Part shown: in pieces, positions 1-9,014 of the stretch | Layout: each line of letters opens with the position of its first letter | Position numbering within the stretch: the stretch's first letter is position 1 | Source of the DNA: an uncultured Bryobacteraceae bacterium | Lineage (GTDB): Bacteria > Acidobacteriota > Terriglobia > Bryobacterales > Bryobacteraceae | Direction: 5' to 3' | Assembly: GCA_937920635.1 (NCBI GenBank) | Contig: CAKZUE010000025.1 | Coordinates: 1 to 49,842, forward strand | DNA length: 49,842 nucleotides | Translations under genes and position numbers: made by a program | The notes under the pieces: model-generated | What the model was told of the DNA's origin: nothing | Seen by the model: the letters and a program-made list of their open reading frames with translations, nothing else | The model's database searches: none

Positions 1-543
1 ATGGTGCTCACTTTGCCCGAATACCGCGGGCGAGGTTTCGCCACGCAGCTCATGCGGCGCTGCCTCGAATACTGCGAACAATGCGGCATCCGCACCCTGC
101 GCCTGGACGCCACGGAGATGGGCCGGCCAGTTTACGCGAAGCTTGGCTTCGTGGACGAGTATGAAGTCCAGCGCCGCGCGGGCGAATTGCCGTCATCCGA
201 GCCTCGCCCGGCAGTGTTCGATTGGGAACTCGACCGCCTCGCCTTCGGCGCGGACCGCCGCCGCCTGCTCGAGCGCACCGGCTGCGCGCGTCCCGGACGC
301 GTGGCCGCCTACATTGGACCGGTGACGGCGCGCACGCCGGAGGAAGCGCGGGACAGAATCCTCCACTGCGGCGTCTCCGGCGCCTGTTTCTGGGACGTGC
401 CCGCCGCCAATTCCGCCGCGCTGGCACTGGCCGATAGCCTCGGCTTCCAACCCGTGCGCCGCCTCATTCGAATGCGCCGCGGTCCCGCCATCGCGGAGCG
501 CCCGCAGTTCGTCTTTGCGCTGGCGGGCTTCGAATATGGATGA
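1..543 (+). CDS. GNAT-family N-acetyltransferase (5' end missing)
   Basis: The acetyl-CoA-binding motif A is visible as YRGRGFATQLM near residues 8-18, followed by a typical GNAT end of the first half (VYAKLGFVDEYE). About 100 more residues resemble the second, degenerate acetyltransferase domain found in two-lobed GNAT proteins. The first visible codon is ATG, but motif A normally lies 80 or more residues into the protein, so the true start is outside the window. The substrate cannot be told. The stop overlaps the start of the next gene by 4 bp (ATGA), which suggests co-transcription and translational coupling. Confidence 0.8.
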   Translation: MVLTLPEYRGRGFATQLMRRCLEYCEQCGIRTLRLDATEMGRPVYAKLGFVDEYEVQRRAGELPSSEPRPAVFDWELDRLAFGADRRRLLERTGCARPGRVAAYIGPVTARTPEEARDRILHCGVSGACFWDVPAANSAALALADSLGFQPVRRLIRMRRGPAIAERPQFVFALAGFEYG

Positions 544-1427
544 GCGCCTACAATGAGAGCGTGAGATGCGCTGCTCTGGCCCTGCTGCCACTGATGCCAT
601 TGCTGGCCCAGCAGCCGGCTCCGCATCTCATCCAGCGTGTGGCCGGCGGCTTCCGCTACGCCGATGGCCTCGCCATTGAACAGAGCGGGTCGTTGCTGGT
701 GGCCGATCCTCCGGAAGACCGCATTCTCCGGGTCGAGTCCGGCAAGCCTCTGTCGATCGCCCGCAAGCCCTCGGGCGGCGCCGCCGGTCTCGCCTTCGAC
801 TCCAAAGGCCGCGTGGTCCTGTGCGAGACGCAGGCGCGGCGTGTGGCGCGCATCGAGGACAACGGCAAGCTTGCCGTTCTCGCCGATCAGTTCGAGGGCA
901 AGCCGCTCAATGGCCCGAATGACCTGGCCATCCGTTCCGGCGATCACATCTATTTCACAGACCCGGCGTTCGGTTCGGCTCAGGATCACCGCCAGCTCAC
1001 GTTCCACGGCGTCTTTCATCTCACTCCCAGGGGCGAGCTGTCGGCCATCTACCGCAGCGAATCCCGGCCCGCGGGCATTGCGCTTTCGCCCGACTCGAGG
1101 CTGCTCTATGTGGCTTTCGCCGACGAGCGCCTGGTGCGCGTCTTCGATGTGGCCCGCTCCGGCGCCGCCTCCAATCCGCGCGTGCTGATTGCGAAGACCG
1201 GAAGCATCCCGCTCGGCATCCGGACGGACAGGGAGGGCAACCTGCTGGTGGCTGCGGGCGATTTTCTCGAGATCTACACCCCGAAGGGTGTGCTGGTGGA
1301 AAAGATCCGCATTCCGGAACGCGCCGTGAACCTGGCCGTGCATCCTTCCACGGGCGACATCTATGTCGCCGCGCGCAGCGCCGTGTATCTGGTGGCGCGC
1401 GGCGCGCGGGCGGTGCTCGAACCATGA
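540..1427 (+). CDS. SMP-30/gluconolactonase-like beta-propeller protein, probably exported
   Basis: The protein has the repeated beta-propeller blades of the SMP-30/gluconolactonase/LRE family, for example GLAFDSKGRVVLCE, LNGPNDLAIRSGDHIYFTDP and GIALSPDSRLLYVAF. The segment NGPNDLAI matches the family's metal-site asparagine and aspartate region. The 295-residue length is normal. An in-frame GTG at 561 (residue 8) would give a cleaner signal peptide, with a hydrophobic run ending in LLAQ, so mature secretion is likely and the real start may be 561. Members hydrolyse sugar lactones or related esters; the substrate here is unknown. It overlaps the gene on each side by 4 bp. Confidence 0.78.
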   Translation: MSAYNESVRCAALALLPLMPLLAQQPAPHLIQRVAGGFRYADGLAIEQSGSLLVADPPEDRILRVESGKPLSIARKPSGGAAGLAFDSKGRVVLCETQARRVARIEDNGKLAVLADQFEGKPLNGPNDLAIRSGDHIYFTDPAFGSAQDHRQLTFHGVFHLTPRGELSAIYRSESRPAGIALSPDSRLLYVAFADERLVRVFDVARSGAASNPRVLIAKTGSIPLGIRTDREGNLLVAAGDFLEIYTPKGVLVEKIRIPERAVNLAVHPSTGDIYVAARSAVYLVARGARAVLEP

Positions 1428-1867
1428 GTTCCCGCCGCTATCCGGCGCGCCCGCTGCTGGGGGTGGGCGCGGTGATCTTCGATGGCCCGAGCGTGCTGCT
1501 GATCGAACGGGGACAGGAGCCGCTCAAGGGCTTCTGGACGCTGCCCGGCGGGCTGGTGGAATGCGGCGAGCGTCTGGACGAGGCGCTGCGGCGCGAGGTG
1601 CGCGAAGAGACGGGCCTTGAGGTGGAACCGCTCACGGTGGCTGCTGTCTTTGAGCGCATCATGCGCGATGCCGAGGGCCGCACGGAATTCCATTACGTGA
1701 TCCTCGATTACTTATGCCGCGCCGTGGGAGGAATGCTCGCCTGGGGCAGCGACGTCGCCGGCGCGCGGTGGGTGCGGCTCGACGAGATGCACAGGCTGAA
1801 GATCGCGCCCGGCACGCCGCCCGTGATCGAAAAAGCCCGCGGCATCTGGGAGGAGATGGGGCTGTGA
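1424..1867 (+). CDS. Nudix hydrolase
   Basis: A complete Nudix box lies at residues 43-65: G, five residues, E49, seven residues, then REVREETGL. The glutamates in REVREE bind the catalytic metal. The 147-residue length is that of a single-domain Nudix protein. The core resembles the ADP-ribose pyrophosphatase/MutT-like group that cleaves nucleoside diphosphates linked to another moiety. The substrate cannot be named from sequence. The start overlaps the propeller gene stop and the stop overlaps the mutS2 GTG start, so all are probably one transcript. Confidence 0.88.
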   Translation: MSSRRYPARPLLGVGAVIFDGPSVLLIERGQEPLKGFWTLPGGLVECGERLDEALRREVREETGLEVEPLTVAAVFERIMRDAEGRTEFHYVILDYLCRAVGGMLAWGSDVAGARWVRLDEMHRLKIAPGTPPVIEKARGIWEEMGL

Positions 1868-4272
1868 ACGCGCGCAGCCTGGAGCTGCTCGAATACGGCC
1901 GCCTCCGCGAACTGCTCGCGCGTTATGTGGCCTCGCCCGGCGGCCGCCGGCTGCTGGAAGAAATGGCCCCCGCGCCGGACCGCCGCACGGCCGAGGCAGC
2001 GCTCGAGGAAGCCGCCGAAGCGATCGCGTGGCTGCGCGAATCGCAGAAGCCCGCGCAGGGACGCCAGACCGCTGCGGCGCCGCTGCGTTTCGACGGGCTG
2101 CCCGATGTCGCCGCGGCGGAAGCCAAGCTGCGCATCGAAGGCGCGGTGCTCGAGCCGCTGGAAATCCACGCGCTCATGGTCGTTCTCGAGCGCGCGGCAG
2201 CCGTGCGGCAGGCGCTCGCGCCGGCCTCCGCGCTGTGCCCGCGCCTGGCCGCGCGCGCCGCGCGGATCGCTGATTTCCGGCAGGCTCTCCGCGCCGTCCA
2301 GGGCAAGATCCTGCCCGACGGCGCCATCGCCGACGATGCCAGCCCCGAGCTGGCCCGCATCCGGCGCGACATGGAACGCCAGCGGCGGCTGATCCAGGAG
2401 TCGCTCGAGCGCTTCCTCAAGTCGCATCACGAGGACGGGTTGTTGCAGGAGGAGTTCGTCACCATCCGCAACGACCGCTTCGTGGTGCCCATCGTGCCGG
2501 GCGCGAAACGGAAACTGCCCGGCGTGGTGCACGCGGCCAGCGGAAGCGGCCACACGCTGTTTCTCGAGCCGCTGGAGACGATCGAGCAGAACAACGAACT
2601 GGTGAGGCTTGTTGAGGAAGAGCAGCGCGAGGTCCACCGCATCCTGCGCGAGCTGACCGCGGAGCTGCGCCGCCACGCGGGCGAGGCGCACGAAGCCGTG
2701 GAGGCGCTGGCGGCGCTCGATTTCGCCTTCGCGCGGGCGCGCTTTGCACTCGACTTCGATTGCGCCATCCCGGAGTTTTCGCCCGATGAGGAGCCGCGGC
2801 TCGAACTGGAAGAAGCCCGCCACCCGCTGCTCGAAGACATCCTGCGGCGGCAGCGGCGGCGCGTGGTGCCGTTGTCGTTCGCGCTTGGCTCCGGCAGCCG
2901 CACGCTGCTCATCAGCGGCCCTAACACCGGCGGCAAGACCGTGGCTATCAAGTGCGCCGGGCTGCTGGCGCTGATGGCGCAGAGCGGCGTGCCCGTGCCG
3001 GCGGCGCGCGCCGTGTTTCCGTGGTTCGATGACGTGCTGGCCGACATCGGCGACAACCAGAGCCTGGAGCAGAGCCTGTCGAGCTTCAGCGCGCACGTCG
3101 AGCGGCTGAAAGAGATGATCGAGCTGGCCACGTCGGGCTCGCTGGTGCTGCTGGATGAACTCGGCCGCGCCACCGACCCCGAAGAGGGCGGCGCGCTGGG
3201 AGTGGCGGTGATCGAAGACTTCCACCGCCGCGGCGCGTTCACGCTGGCGTCCACGCATCTGGCGGCGCTCAAAGTGTTCGGGGCCACCGCTTCGGGCGTG
3301 GTGAACGCCGCGATGGGATTCAACGAGCAGACGCTCGAGCCGACCTATGTGCTCACGGTCGGCGCCCCGGGCAAGTCCGCCGGGCTCGACATCGCCGCGC
3401 GGCTGGGTCTGCCGGCAAGATTGATCGAGCGGGCGCGCGCGTCGATGAGCGACCGCGACCGGCAGATGGGCGAGCTGCTGCGGCAACTGGAGGCGCGGCT
3501 CGCGGAGGCCAACGCGCGGCTGGCGGAGATCGAGCGCCGCAGCGCGGAGCTCGACGAGCGCGAGCGGCGGCTGCTCGAACAGATGGAACGGCGCGAGAAA
3601 GCGCGGCTGCGCGAGATCGAAGAGGCGGCGGAGACGGCTAAGAAGCGGTTCGAAAAAGAGGCGCAGGAGCTCATCTCCAGCGTGCTTGCCGCGCCCGAGC
3701 AGCGCCGGCAGGCGGAGAAGGCGCTGCGGCAGGCGGCACGGGTGCGGCGTGAGTTTGAAGAGAACGTGCAGGCGTTGCGCGAGCCGGAGCCGAAGAAGGC
3801 GCCGCAGAGCGAAATCCGCGAAGGCGCGCGCGTGCGGCTGCGCGGCGTCAGCCAGCCGGCGCAGGTGCGCAAGGTGCTGGCTGACGGAAGGCTCGAAGTG
3901 GACGTGGGCTTCCTGCGCATGCAGGCTGCGCGCGAGGACGTCACCGAAGTGCTGCCGCCTGCGCCGTCTGGATCGAAACTCCCGGCAGGCGTGACGCTGA
4001 GCGCCGGTCCGCGGTGGGACACGCTCGCGCGCGAGATCAACGTGATCGGCAAGACCGCCGATGACGCGCGCGAGGAGGTGGACAAGTTCCTCGACAGCGC
4101 GTTTCTGGCCGGCGTGACCCGCGTGCGCGTGGTGCACGGCCACGGCATGGGGGTGCTGAAGCGCGCCGTGCAGGAGCTGTGCCGCGCACACCCGCACGTC
4201 GAGAAGTTTTACCCGGCTTCGCCCGCCGAAGGCGGCGCGGGCGCCACCATCATCGAGCTGAAGGAGGGCTGA
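1864..4272 (+). CDS. mutS2: Endonuclease MutS2
   Basis: This is a MutS-family ATPase with a C-terminal Smr nuclease domain. I place the start at GTG 1864, which overlaps the Nudix stop (GTGA) and gives 802 residues, the usual MutS2 size; the open frame continues upstream but reads as out-of-frame Nudix DNA. The Walker A motif GPNTGGKT is at residues 352-359 and the Walker B LVLLDELGRATDPEEGG follows near 428. A long charged coiled coil (about 530-650) precedes the Smr domain, which ends in the family's EGGxGATxxEL-like tail (EGGAGATIIEL). The Smr motifs are variant: INVIG where many members have LDLRG, and HGHGMG for HGKGTG. MutS2 proteins act on branched DNA or collided ribosomes, not in mismatch repair. 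Confidence 0.93.
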   Translation: MNARSLELLEYGRLRELLARYVASPGGRRLLEEMAPAPDRRTAEAALEEAAEAIAWLRESQKPAQGRQTAAAPLRFDGLPDVAAAEAKLRIEGAVLEPLEIHALMVVLERAAAVRQALAPASALCPRLAARAARIADFRQALRAVQGKILPDGAIADDASPELARIRRDMERQRRLIQESLERFLKSHHEDGLLQEEFVTIRNDRFVVPIVPGAKRKLPGVVHAASGSGHTLFLEPLETIEQNNELVRLVEEEQREVHRILRELTAELRRHAGEAHEAVEALAALDFAFARARFALDFDCAIPEFSPDEEPRLELEEARHPLLEDILRRQRRRVVPLSFALGSGSRTLLISGPNTGGKTVAIKCAGLLALMAQSGVPVPAARAVFPWFDDVLADIGDNQSLEQSLSSFSAHVERLKEMIELATSGSLVLLDELGRATDPEEGGALGVAVIEDFHRRGAFTLASTHLAALKVFGATASGVVNAAMGFNEQTLEPTYVLTVGAPGKSAGLDIAARLGLPARLIERARASMSDRDRQMGELLRQLEARLAEANARLAEIERRSAELDERERRLLEQMERREKARLREIEEAAETAKKRFEKEAQELISSVLAAPEQRRQAEKALRQAARVRREFEENVQALREPEPKKAPQSEIREGARVRLRGVSQPAQVRKVLADGRLEVDVGFLRMQAAREDVTEVLPPAPSGSKLPAGVTLSAGPRWDTLAREINVIGKTADDAREEVDKFLDSAFLAGVTRVRVVHGHGMGVLKRAVQELCRAHPHVEKFYPASPAEGGAGATIIELKEG

Positions 4273-4279
4273 CGGCGGC

Positions 4280-4750
4280 TCAGGCCGGCAGGGATTCCAG
4301 GGCCTGCAACACCTCTTCCGTGTGCCCGTCCACCTTCACCTTGCGGAAGATTTTCGCGATCTTGCCGTGGTGGATGACGAAGGTGCTGCGCTCGATGCCC
4401 ATCGTCTTTTTGCCGTACATGTTCTTCTCGACCCACACGCCGTATTTCTCGGCCGTCTTGTGGTCCGGGTCGGCCAGCAGCGGAAACGGAAGCGAGTATT
4501 TTTGTTTGAACTTCGCGAGCGCTGCCGGCTGGTCGGGGGAGACGCCGAGCACCACCGCCCCGCGGCCGAGGATATTGGCGTGATGGTCGCGGAAGCTGCA
4601 TGCCTCCTTCGTGCAGCCCGGGGTGTCGGCCCGGGGGTAAAAGTAGAGAACCACGGTCTTGTCCGCGTAAGCGCTGAGCTTCACTCTCTGTCCGCTGTCG
4701 TCGAGCAGGGTGAAATCGGGGGCTTTGGATCCTTCCTTGAGTTCTGCCAT
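4280..4750 (-). CDS. bcp: Thioredoxin-dependent peroxiredoxin, Bcp/PrxQ type
   Basis: The 156-residue protein is a full-length Bcp/PrxQ peroxiredoxin that reduces hydrogen peroxide and lipid hydroperoxides using thioredoxin. The active site is PRADTPGCTKEAC, with peroxidatic Cys46 and the resolving Cys51 five residues later, the hallmark of the atypical two-cysteine PrxQ group. The expected PDFTL and the late E-R-STFVI segment with the conserved arginine are present. It converges on mutS2 with only 7 bp between the stops and appears to be monocistronic. Confidence 0.95.
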   Translation of the reverse strand: MAELKEGSKAPDFTLLDDSGQRVKLSAYADKTVVLYFYPRADTPGCTKEACSFRDHHANILGRGAVVLGVSPDQPAALAKFKQKYSLPFPLLADPDHKTAEKYGVWVEKNMYGKKTMGIERSTFVIHHGKIAKIFRKVKVDGHTEEVLQALESLPA

Positions 4751-4838
4751 ACCTCGAATGATGCACCTCCGCGCGCCCGGATGCCAGAGATGCGCCTCGC
4801 GCGGCGGCGCCGCACGAGGGCGCTGCCGCGCCCCGAGG

Positions 4839-5087
4839 CTACAGAACGCCGCCGCCCATCGCCAGCCGGATCAGTCCGAACAGTACGGCGATGGCGCAGA
4901 GCACGATGCCGGCGACGCCCGCGCCCTTCCGCTCCTGCTTCGACGTGGCCACGGCCACGATGCTGACGATCAGCCCCACGGCTGCGAACGGGATGTTCAG
5001 CCAGTTCAGGCTCCCGAGGCATGGAAAGAATGCCACGATCATGCCGAGGGCAGCCAGGATGCCCCACACCAGACTCAGAACGAGCAT
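4839..5087 (-). CDS. Small membrane protein, DUF4190-like
   Basis: I choose the ATG at 5087 because GGAGG lies 6 nt upstream; this gives 82 residues, almost all hydrophobic. There are probably three membrane segments (about 3-22, 28-47 and 57-75). The LNWLNIPFAAVGLI segment and the short charged linker SKQERKGAG before the last helix resemble the DUF4190 family of small membrane proteins. No function is known. The longer frame up to 5201 has a poor N-terminus and is not needed. Confidence 0.62.
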   Translation of the reverse strand: MLVLSLVWGILAALGMIVAFFPCLGSLNWLNIPFAAVGLIVSIVAVATSKQERKGAGVAGIVLCAIAVLFGLIRLAMGGGVL

Positions 5088-5125
5088 AAGCGCCTCCAGA
5101 AATGCGATACGCGGGCCAGCCCGGG

Positions 5126-5539
5126 TCACTCTCCAGGATGGCGGACTGCAACTGCGGGCCGGATCCAGCCCTGCCAGCCGTGCTTCCTCCTGCGGATCCA
5201 TACGAATCCAGCCAGTGCTTCGTTCAGCGCCAATGCCGGAAACAGCGCCAGGCTGCCGGCATTGGCGCGAAGGGCGCCTTGCAGATCACCCTTGCGGAAA
5301 GCCAGAAAAGCGTGGGTCATGCCGCACAACGCGCAGACGCCGTGATGGCCTTCGGGCGTCTCGCACCGCGCCGCCGTTGCGAGCACGATTGTCTCCGGCA
5401 TCGCCAGAGCCGCGGCGCCCACAGCTCCCAGACCCGCGCTGAGCACGAGCCACGACAGCAGCAATGCCGCCCGCAGTTCGGCGGAGGGGATCGAGAGATG
5501 ACTGCGCAAGATCCGGAGACCAGCCGGCAGGGGCCGCAT
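5126..5539 (-). CDS. DUF2752 membrane protein
   Basis: The core CALCGMTHAFLAFRKGD matches the DUF2752 signature (CxxCGMTxAF followed by a GD step), and an upstream cysteine sits in AARCETPEGHHGV. Two or three hydrophobic helices flank it. DUF2752 proteins are small inner-membrane proteins of unknown role. Start choice is uncertain: ATG 5539, 5545 and 5599 are in frame and none has a strong ribosome-binding site; I use 5539, which keeps the family's usual short N-terminus. It is divergent from the next gene, with about 85 bp between. Confidence 0.65.
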   Translation of the reverse strand: MRPLPAGLRILRSHLSIPSAELRAALLLSWLVLSAGLGAVGAAALAMPETIVLATAARCETPEGHHGVCALCGMTHAFLAFRKGDLQGALRANAGSLALFPALALNEALAGFVWIRRRKHGWQGWIRPAVAVRHPGE

Positions 5540-5625
5540 TCGCATCCGCAGAGAGCATATCAATGGAGCGCGAGCGCCGCACGGCCAGCGCCGCGACACC
5601 GCGCCGTTGCGATAGACTCGGCCTG

Positions 5626-6030
5626 ATGTGGCGCACTCTGATGGCGGTGTTGGGCGGGTGGCTCGTCATTCAGATTTTGGTGGGGATCACCGATGCGATC
5701 CTGGCACGCGTTTTCCCGGGACATTACAGCTCAGGGCTGCCCCTTCCCTCCTGGTTGCTGGGCCTGCGGCTGGCGTGCGCGGTTCTTTACACTGTGTTTG
5801 GCGGCTGGCTCGCCGTGCTGCTGGCCCCGGAGCGGCCATGGAGGCACGCTGTTTATCTGATTGTGCTGGGCGAGACAATGGGCATCCTGATGGCGGGCAT
5901 GAGCATCGGGTTGGTTCCGTGGTGGTATCTGGGCGGGCTGCTGCTGTTGTTCCCCGCCGCGGTGCTGGCCGGCGCGTGGCTGCGGCTGCGCGGCGGGGGG
6001 CCAGGCTCCTCCACCCGCCCAGCCGTGTGA
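5626..6030 (+). CDS. Integral membrane protein of unknown function
   Basis: From ATG 5626 the frame gives 134 residues with about four membrane helices (roughly 5-25, 42-64, 71-93 and 100-121) and a short basic tail. The frame is open upstream to 5464, but that part is arginine-rich low-complexity sequence antisense to the DUF2752 gene and is unlikely to be translated. No family motif was recognised. A clear Shine-Dalgarno is absent, so the start is tentative. Confidence 0.55.
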   Translation: MWRTLMAVLGGWLVIQILVGITDAILARVFPGHYSSGLPLPSWLLGLRLACAVLYTVFGGWLAVLLAPERPWRHAVYLIVLGETMGILMAGMSIGLVPWWYLGGLLLLFPAAVLAGAWLRLRGGGPGSSTRPAV

Positions 6031-6070
6031 CTGGCCCCCGGAAGGGGCGGGGCGCCTGGAGGTTTTCACA

Positions 6071-7708
6071 ATGAAGAGGACGCTGCGGGAGAGACTGGCC
6101 TACGAGCCGGTGGAGTTGCGGTTCGGCACGTCGGGACGGCGGGGCAGGGTCGTGGACCTGACGCAGCTCGAGATCTGGATCAACGTCCGGGCGGAGCTGG
6201 CCTTTCTGAAGACGCTGCCGAAGAACCAGGGCGGCATTGAAGAGGGCGAGGATGTCTTCGTCGCCGCAGACCTGCGGCCCTCTTCGGTTCGTTTCGTCGA
6301 AGAGATGGGCGGGCGCGGCGAAATTGTGCAGGCGGTGTGCGAGGCGGTGCGCGCATCTGGCTGCACACCCGTGTTCGAAGGCTTCATCCCCACGCCCGCC
6401 CTGGCCTATTACGGCTTCGGGAGGCGCCGCGCCAGCATCATGGTCACCGGCAGCCACATCCCGTTCGACCGCAACGGCTACAAACTGAACACGAGCATCG
6501 GCGAGCTGCTGAAGGAGCATGAAAGCCCCATCCAGCAGCATGTGGAGCGCATCCGTGCCGAGGTCTACCGCCAGCCCTTTGAACAATCGCTGTTCAACGA
6601 ACAGGGGATGCTGAAAGAAGGCCCGCAGCCGCTGCCCGTTGCTTCGGACGAAGCGCGCGGCGCTTACAGCCGGCGCTATCTGGATTTCTTCCGCGGCCAG
6701 CCGTTGCGGGGGCAGCGCGTGGCGGTCTACCAGCACTCCGCCGTCGGGCGCGACCTGCTGGTGGAAGTGCTCGAAGCGCTGGGTGCAGAGGCGATCCCGG
6801 CAGGGCGGAGCGAGACATTCGTCCCCATCGACACGGAGAACATCAGTGGTGAACTGCTGGCGCGGCTCGAAGAGACCGCGCGCGAAATCGAGGCGCAGCG
6901 TGGCCCGTTGGCGGCCATCGTCTCCACCGATGGCGACAGCGACCGCCCGCTGTTTGTGAGCTTCAGCCATAGGCGGGCGCGGTTCCATCCGGGCGACCTC
7001 CTGGGGCTGGTGGTGGCCCAGGAGCTGGGCGCGGATGCCGTGGTGGTTCCAGTGAGCGCCAACGATGCCATCGACCGCTCGCCGCTCGCCGCCGTGCTCG
7101 AACCGAAGACGCGCATCGGTTCGCCCTATGTGATCGCCGGCATGCAGCGGGCGGCGGCCAGGGGGAGGCGGCGGGTAGTGGGCTGGGAGGCCAACGGCGG
7201 ATTTCTCACCGGCAGCCCGATCGAGCGCGGCGGCGCGCTGCTCGATGCCTTGCCGACGCGCGACGCGTTTCTCCCGATCCTTACCGTGCTGGCGGCGGCA
7301 GCGCGCGAAGGCGTGGCCCCGGCGGCGCTGTTCGACCGGCTGCCCCAAAGATACGGCCGGTCCGCGCTGCTGAAGGAATTCCCGCGCGAGAAGGCGCTGC
7401 GCATCCTCGATCAACTGACGCCACAGGCTACCGACGGCAGCGACGTTCCCGGCGTGATGGCGCGCCTCAAGCAGTATTTCCGCGACGAAGACGGCTTCGG
7501 CGCGGTGGAGAAGCTGGATGCGACCGACGGGCTGCGCGTCTGGTTCTCGAACGGCGACATCGCGCACCTGCGGCCCTCCGGCAACGCCGACGAGTTCCGC
7601 ATCTATGCGGTAGCGGACACGCAGGAGCGCGCCGACGCGATCGCCGCCCTCGGCGTCCGCGAGCCGGACGGGATTCTGCGCCGGATGGAGGAAGAACTGG
7701 ATGAGTGA
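6071..7708 (+). CDS. Alpha-D-phosphohexomutase (phosphomannomutase/phosphoglucomutase)
   Basis: All four active-site loops of the phosphohexomutase superfamily are visible: the phosphoserine loop TGSHIPFDRNG (Ser128), the metal loop DGDSDR at 287-292, the sugar-specificity loop GWEANGG at 371-377, and the phosphate-binding RPSGN at 501-505. It interconverts hexose 6-phosphate and hexose 1-phosphate. The 545-residue length exceeds the common 450-470, owing to additions in the first half. GGAGG lies about 9 nt before the ATG. It overlaps manA by 8 bp, so mannose 6-phosphate to mannose 1-phosphate (towards GDP-mannose) is the likely reaction, but glucose or glucosamine phosphate cannot be excluded. 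Confidence 0.85.
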   Translation: MKRTLRERLAYEPVELRFGTSGRRGRVVDLTQLEIWINVRAELAFLKTLPKNQGGIEEGEDVFVAADLRPSSVRFVEEMGGRGEIVQAVCEAVRASGCTPVFEGFIPTPALAYYGFGRRRASIMVTGSHIPFDRNGYKLNTSIGELLKEHESPIQQHVERIRAEVYRQPFEQSLFNEQGMLKEGPQPLPVASDEARGAYSRRYLDFFRGQPLRGQRVAVYQHSAVGRDLLVEVLEALGAEAIPAGRSETFVPIDTENISGELLARLEETAREIEAQRGPLAAIVSTDGDSDRPLFVSFSHRRARFHPGDLLGLVVAQELGADAVVVPVSANDAIDRSPLAAVLEPKTRIGSPYVIAGMQRAAARGRRRVVGWEANGGFLTGSPIERGGALLDALPTRDAFLPILTVLAAAAREGVAPAALFDRLPQRYGRSALLKEFPREKALRILDQLTPQATDGSDVPGVMARLKQYFRDEDGFGAVEKLDATDGLRVWFSNGDIAHLRPSGNADEFRIYAVADTQERADAIAALGVREPDGILRRMEEELDE

Positions 7709-8951
7709 GGCGCGCCTGGTCAGGCTACGGCCGGCCGTGCAGCACTATGAGTGGGGCGGCACGGAGGCTCTGCCCGCGCTGCTGGGCGTGGACAACCCGG
7801 AGAAGCGGCCATTTGCCGAGATCTGGTTTGGCGCGCATCCCAAGGCCCCTTCCATCGCGGAAACGCCGCGCGGCGGCGTGCCATTGGATGGGCTGATCGC
7901 GCAAGACCCTGAAGCCTGGCTGGGCGGGGCGGTGCTCCGCCGCTTCGGCCCCTCTCTTCCCTTTCTGCTGAAGGCGCTCGACGCGCGAAAGATGCTCTCG
8001 ATCCAGGTGCATCCGGCGCGCGAGCAGGCGCGCGAGGGCTTCGAGCGCGAGAACTCGATGGGCATTCCGATCCACGCGCCGCACCGCAACTACCGCGACC
8101 GCAACCACAAGCCCGAGGTCCACGCGGCGCAGAGCGAGTTCTGGATGCTGCACGGATTCCGGCCAATGGAGGAGATCGCCGCGTGGCTCGACGTCACGCC
8201 CGAAGCCCGCGCAGTGATGCCGGACTTCCGCCAGCGGCTGCGGGAAGCCGGCGCCGGCCGGCAACGCCGCTCCCTGCTGCTGCGCGAGCTGTACACGCAC
8301 TTCATGCACCTGCCGCAGGAGCGCGCCGACGAACTGCTCGACGAGTTACTGGGGCGGCTCGAGAAGGCGGCGCCGTGGCCGACGGATGCGCCGGAACACT
8401 GGGCGCTGCGCGCCGCGCGCGAGTTTCCGCTGCCCGGCGGGCGGCGCGACCGCGGCATCTTCTCGGTCTTTCTCCTGAACCTGGTGCGGCTCGAGCCGGG
8501 GCAGGGGACGTTCCAGCCCGCCGGGGTGCTGCACGCCTATCTGCAAGGGACAACCGTGGAGCTGATGGCGAACTCGGACAACGTGCTGCGGGGCGGGCTC
8601 ACGCCCAAGCACGTCGACGTGGCGGAACTGCTGCGGGTGGTGCGGTTCGACGACAGCCCGTGCGAAGTCCTCCAGGGCGAGCCGCAGGCGGACGGGGAGC
8701 GCGTCTACCGCACGCCCGCCGAAGACTTTGAACTCAGCTGCTTCAAGCTGGCGGGGAGAGCGGCAGCGCGCGAGGCGCGGGGACCGGAGATCCTGCTGGT
8801 GACGGAGGGCGCCGTATCGGTGGCGGCTTCCGGCGGGGGACTGCAATTGAACCGGGGGCAGGCGTTGTTCCTGGGCGCGGGCGTACGGTATGAGCTCTCT
8901 GCGGCGGACCGGGCGGTGGTCTGGCGGGCCAAGGCGGGACTGGCAGTCTGA
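7701..8951 (+). CDS. manA: Mannose-6-phosphate isomerase, class I
   Basis: A type I phosphomannose isomerase that links fructose 6-phosphate and mannose 6-phosphate. The zinc ligands are visible: Gln102 and His104 in IQVHP, Glu139 in NHKPEVH, and the late histidine in PAGVLHAYLQG. The fold opens with the expected HYEWGG. The 416 residues match the class I length. Its start overlaps the preceding mutase gene by 8 bp, with a purine-rich GGAGGAAGAA inside that gene as ribosome-binding site. The pair supplies activated mannose for surface glycans or protein glycosylation (inference). Confidence 0.93.
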   Translation: MSEARLVRLRPAVQHYEWGGTEALPALLGVDNPEKRPFAEIWFGAHPKAPSIAETPRGGVPLDGLIAQDPEAWLGGAVLRRFGPSLPFLLKALDARKMLSIQVHPAREQAREGFERENSMGIPIHAPHRNYRDRNHKPEVHAAQSEFWMLHGFRPMEEIAAWLDVTPEARAVMPDFRQRLREAGAGRQRRSLLLRELYTHFMHLPQERADELLDELLGRLEKAAPWPTDAPEHWALRAAREFPLPGGRRDRGIFSVFLLNLVRLEPGQGTFQPAGVLHAYLQGTTVELMANSDNVLRGGLTPKHVDVAELLRVVRFDDSPCEVLQGEPQADGERVYRTPAEDFELSCFKLAGRAAAREARGPEILLVTEGAVSVAASGGGLQLNRGQALFLGAGVRYELSAADRAVVWRAKAGLAV

Positions 8952-9014
8952 GAGCGGCCCGGGCGGCATTTTTCGTGAGAGTTTCTGCCCGGCCGGCGCA
9001 CTATTAGCACAGGA

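Noticed and set aside
1708-4197. 829-codon open frame antisense to mutS2
   Set aside because: It is a by-product of high GC and third-position bias of mutS2; the translation is His/Arg/Leu-rich and shows no family motif, whereas mutS2 has Walker and Smr motifs.
5687-7567. 626-codon open frame antisense to the phosphohexomutase
   Set aside because: It covers the complement of a gene with four intact active-site loops and has no motif of its own.
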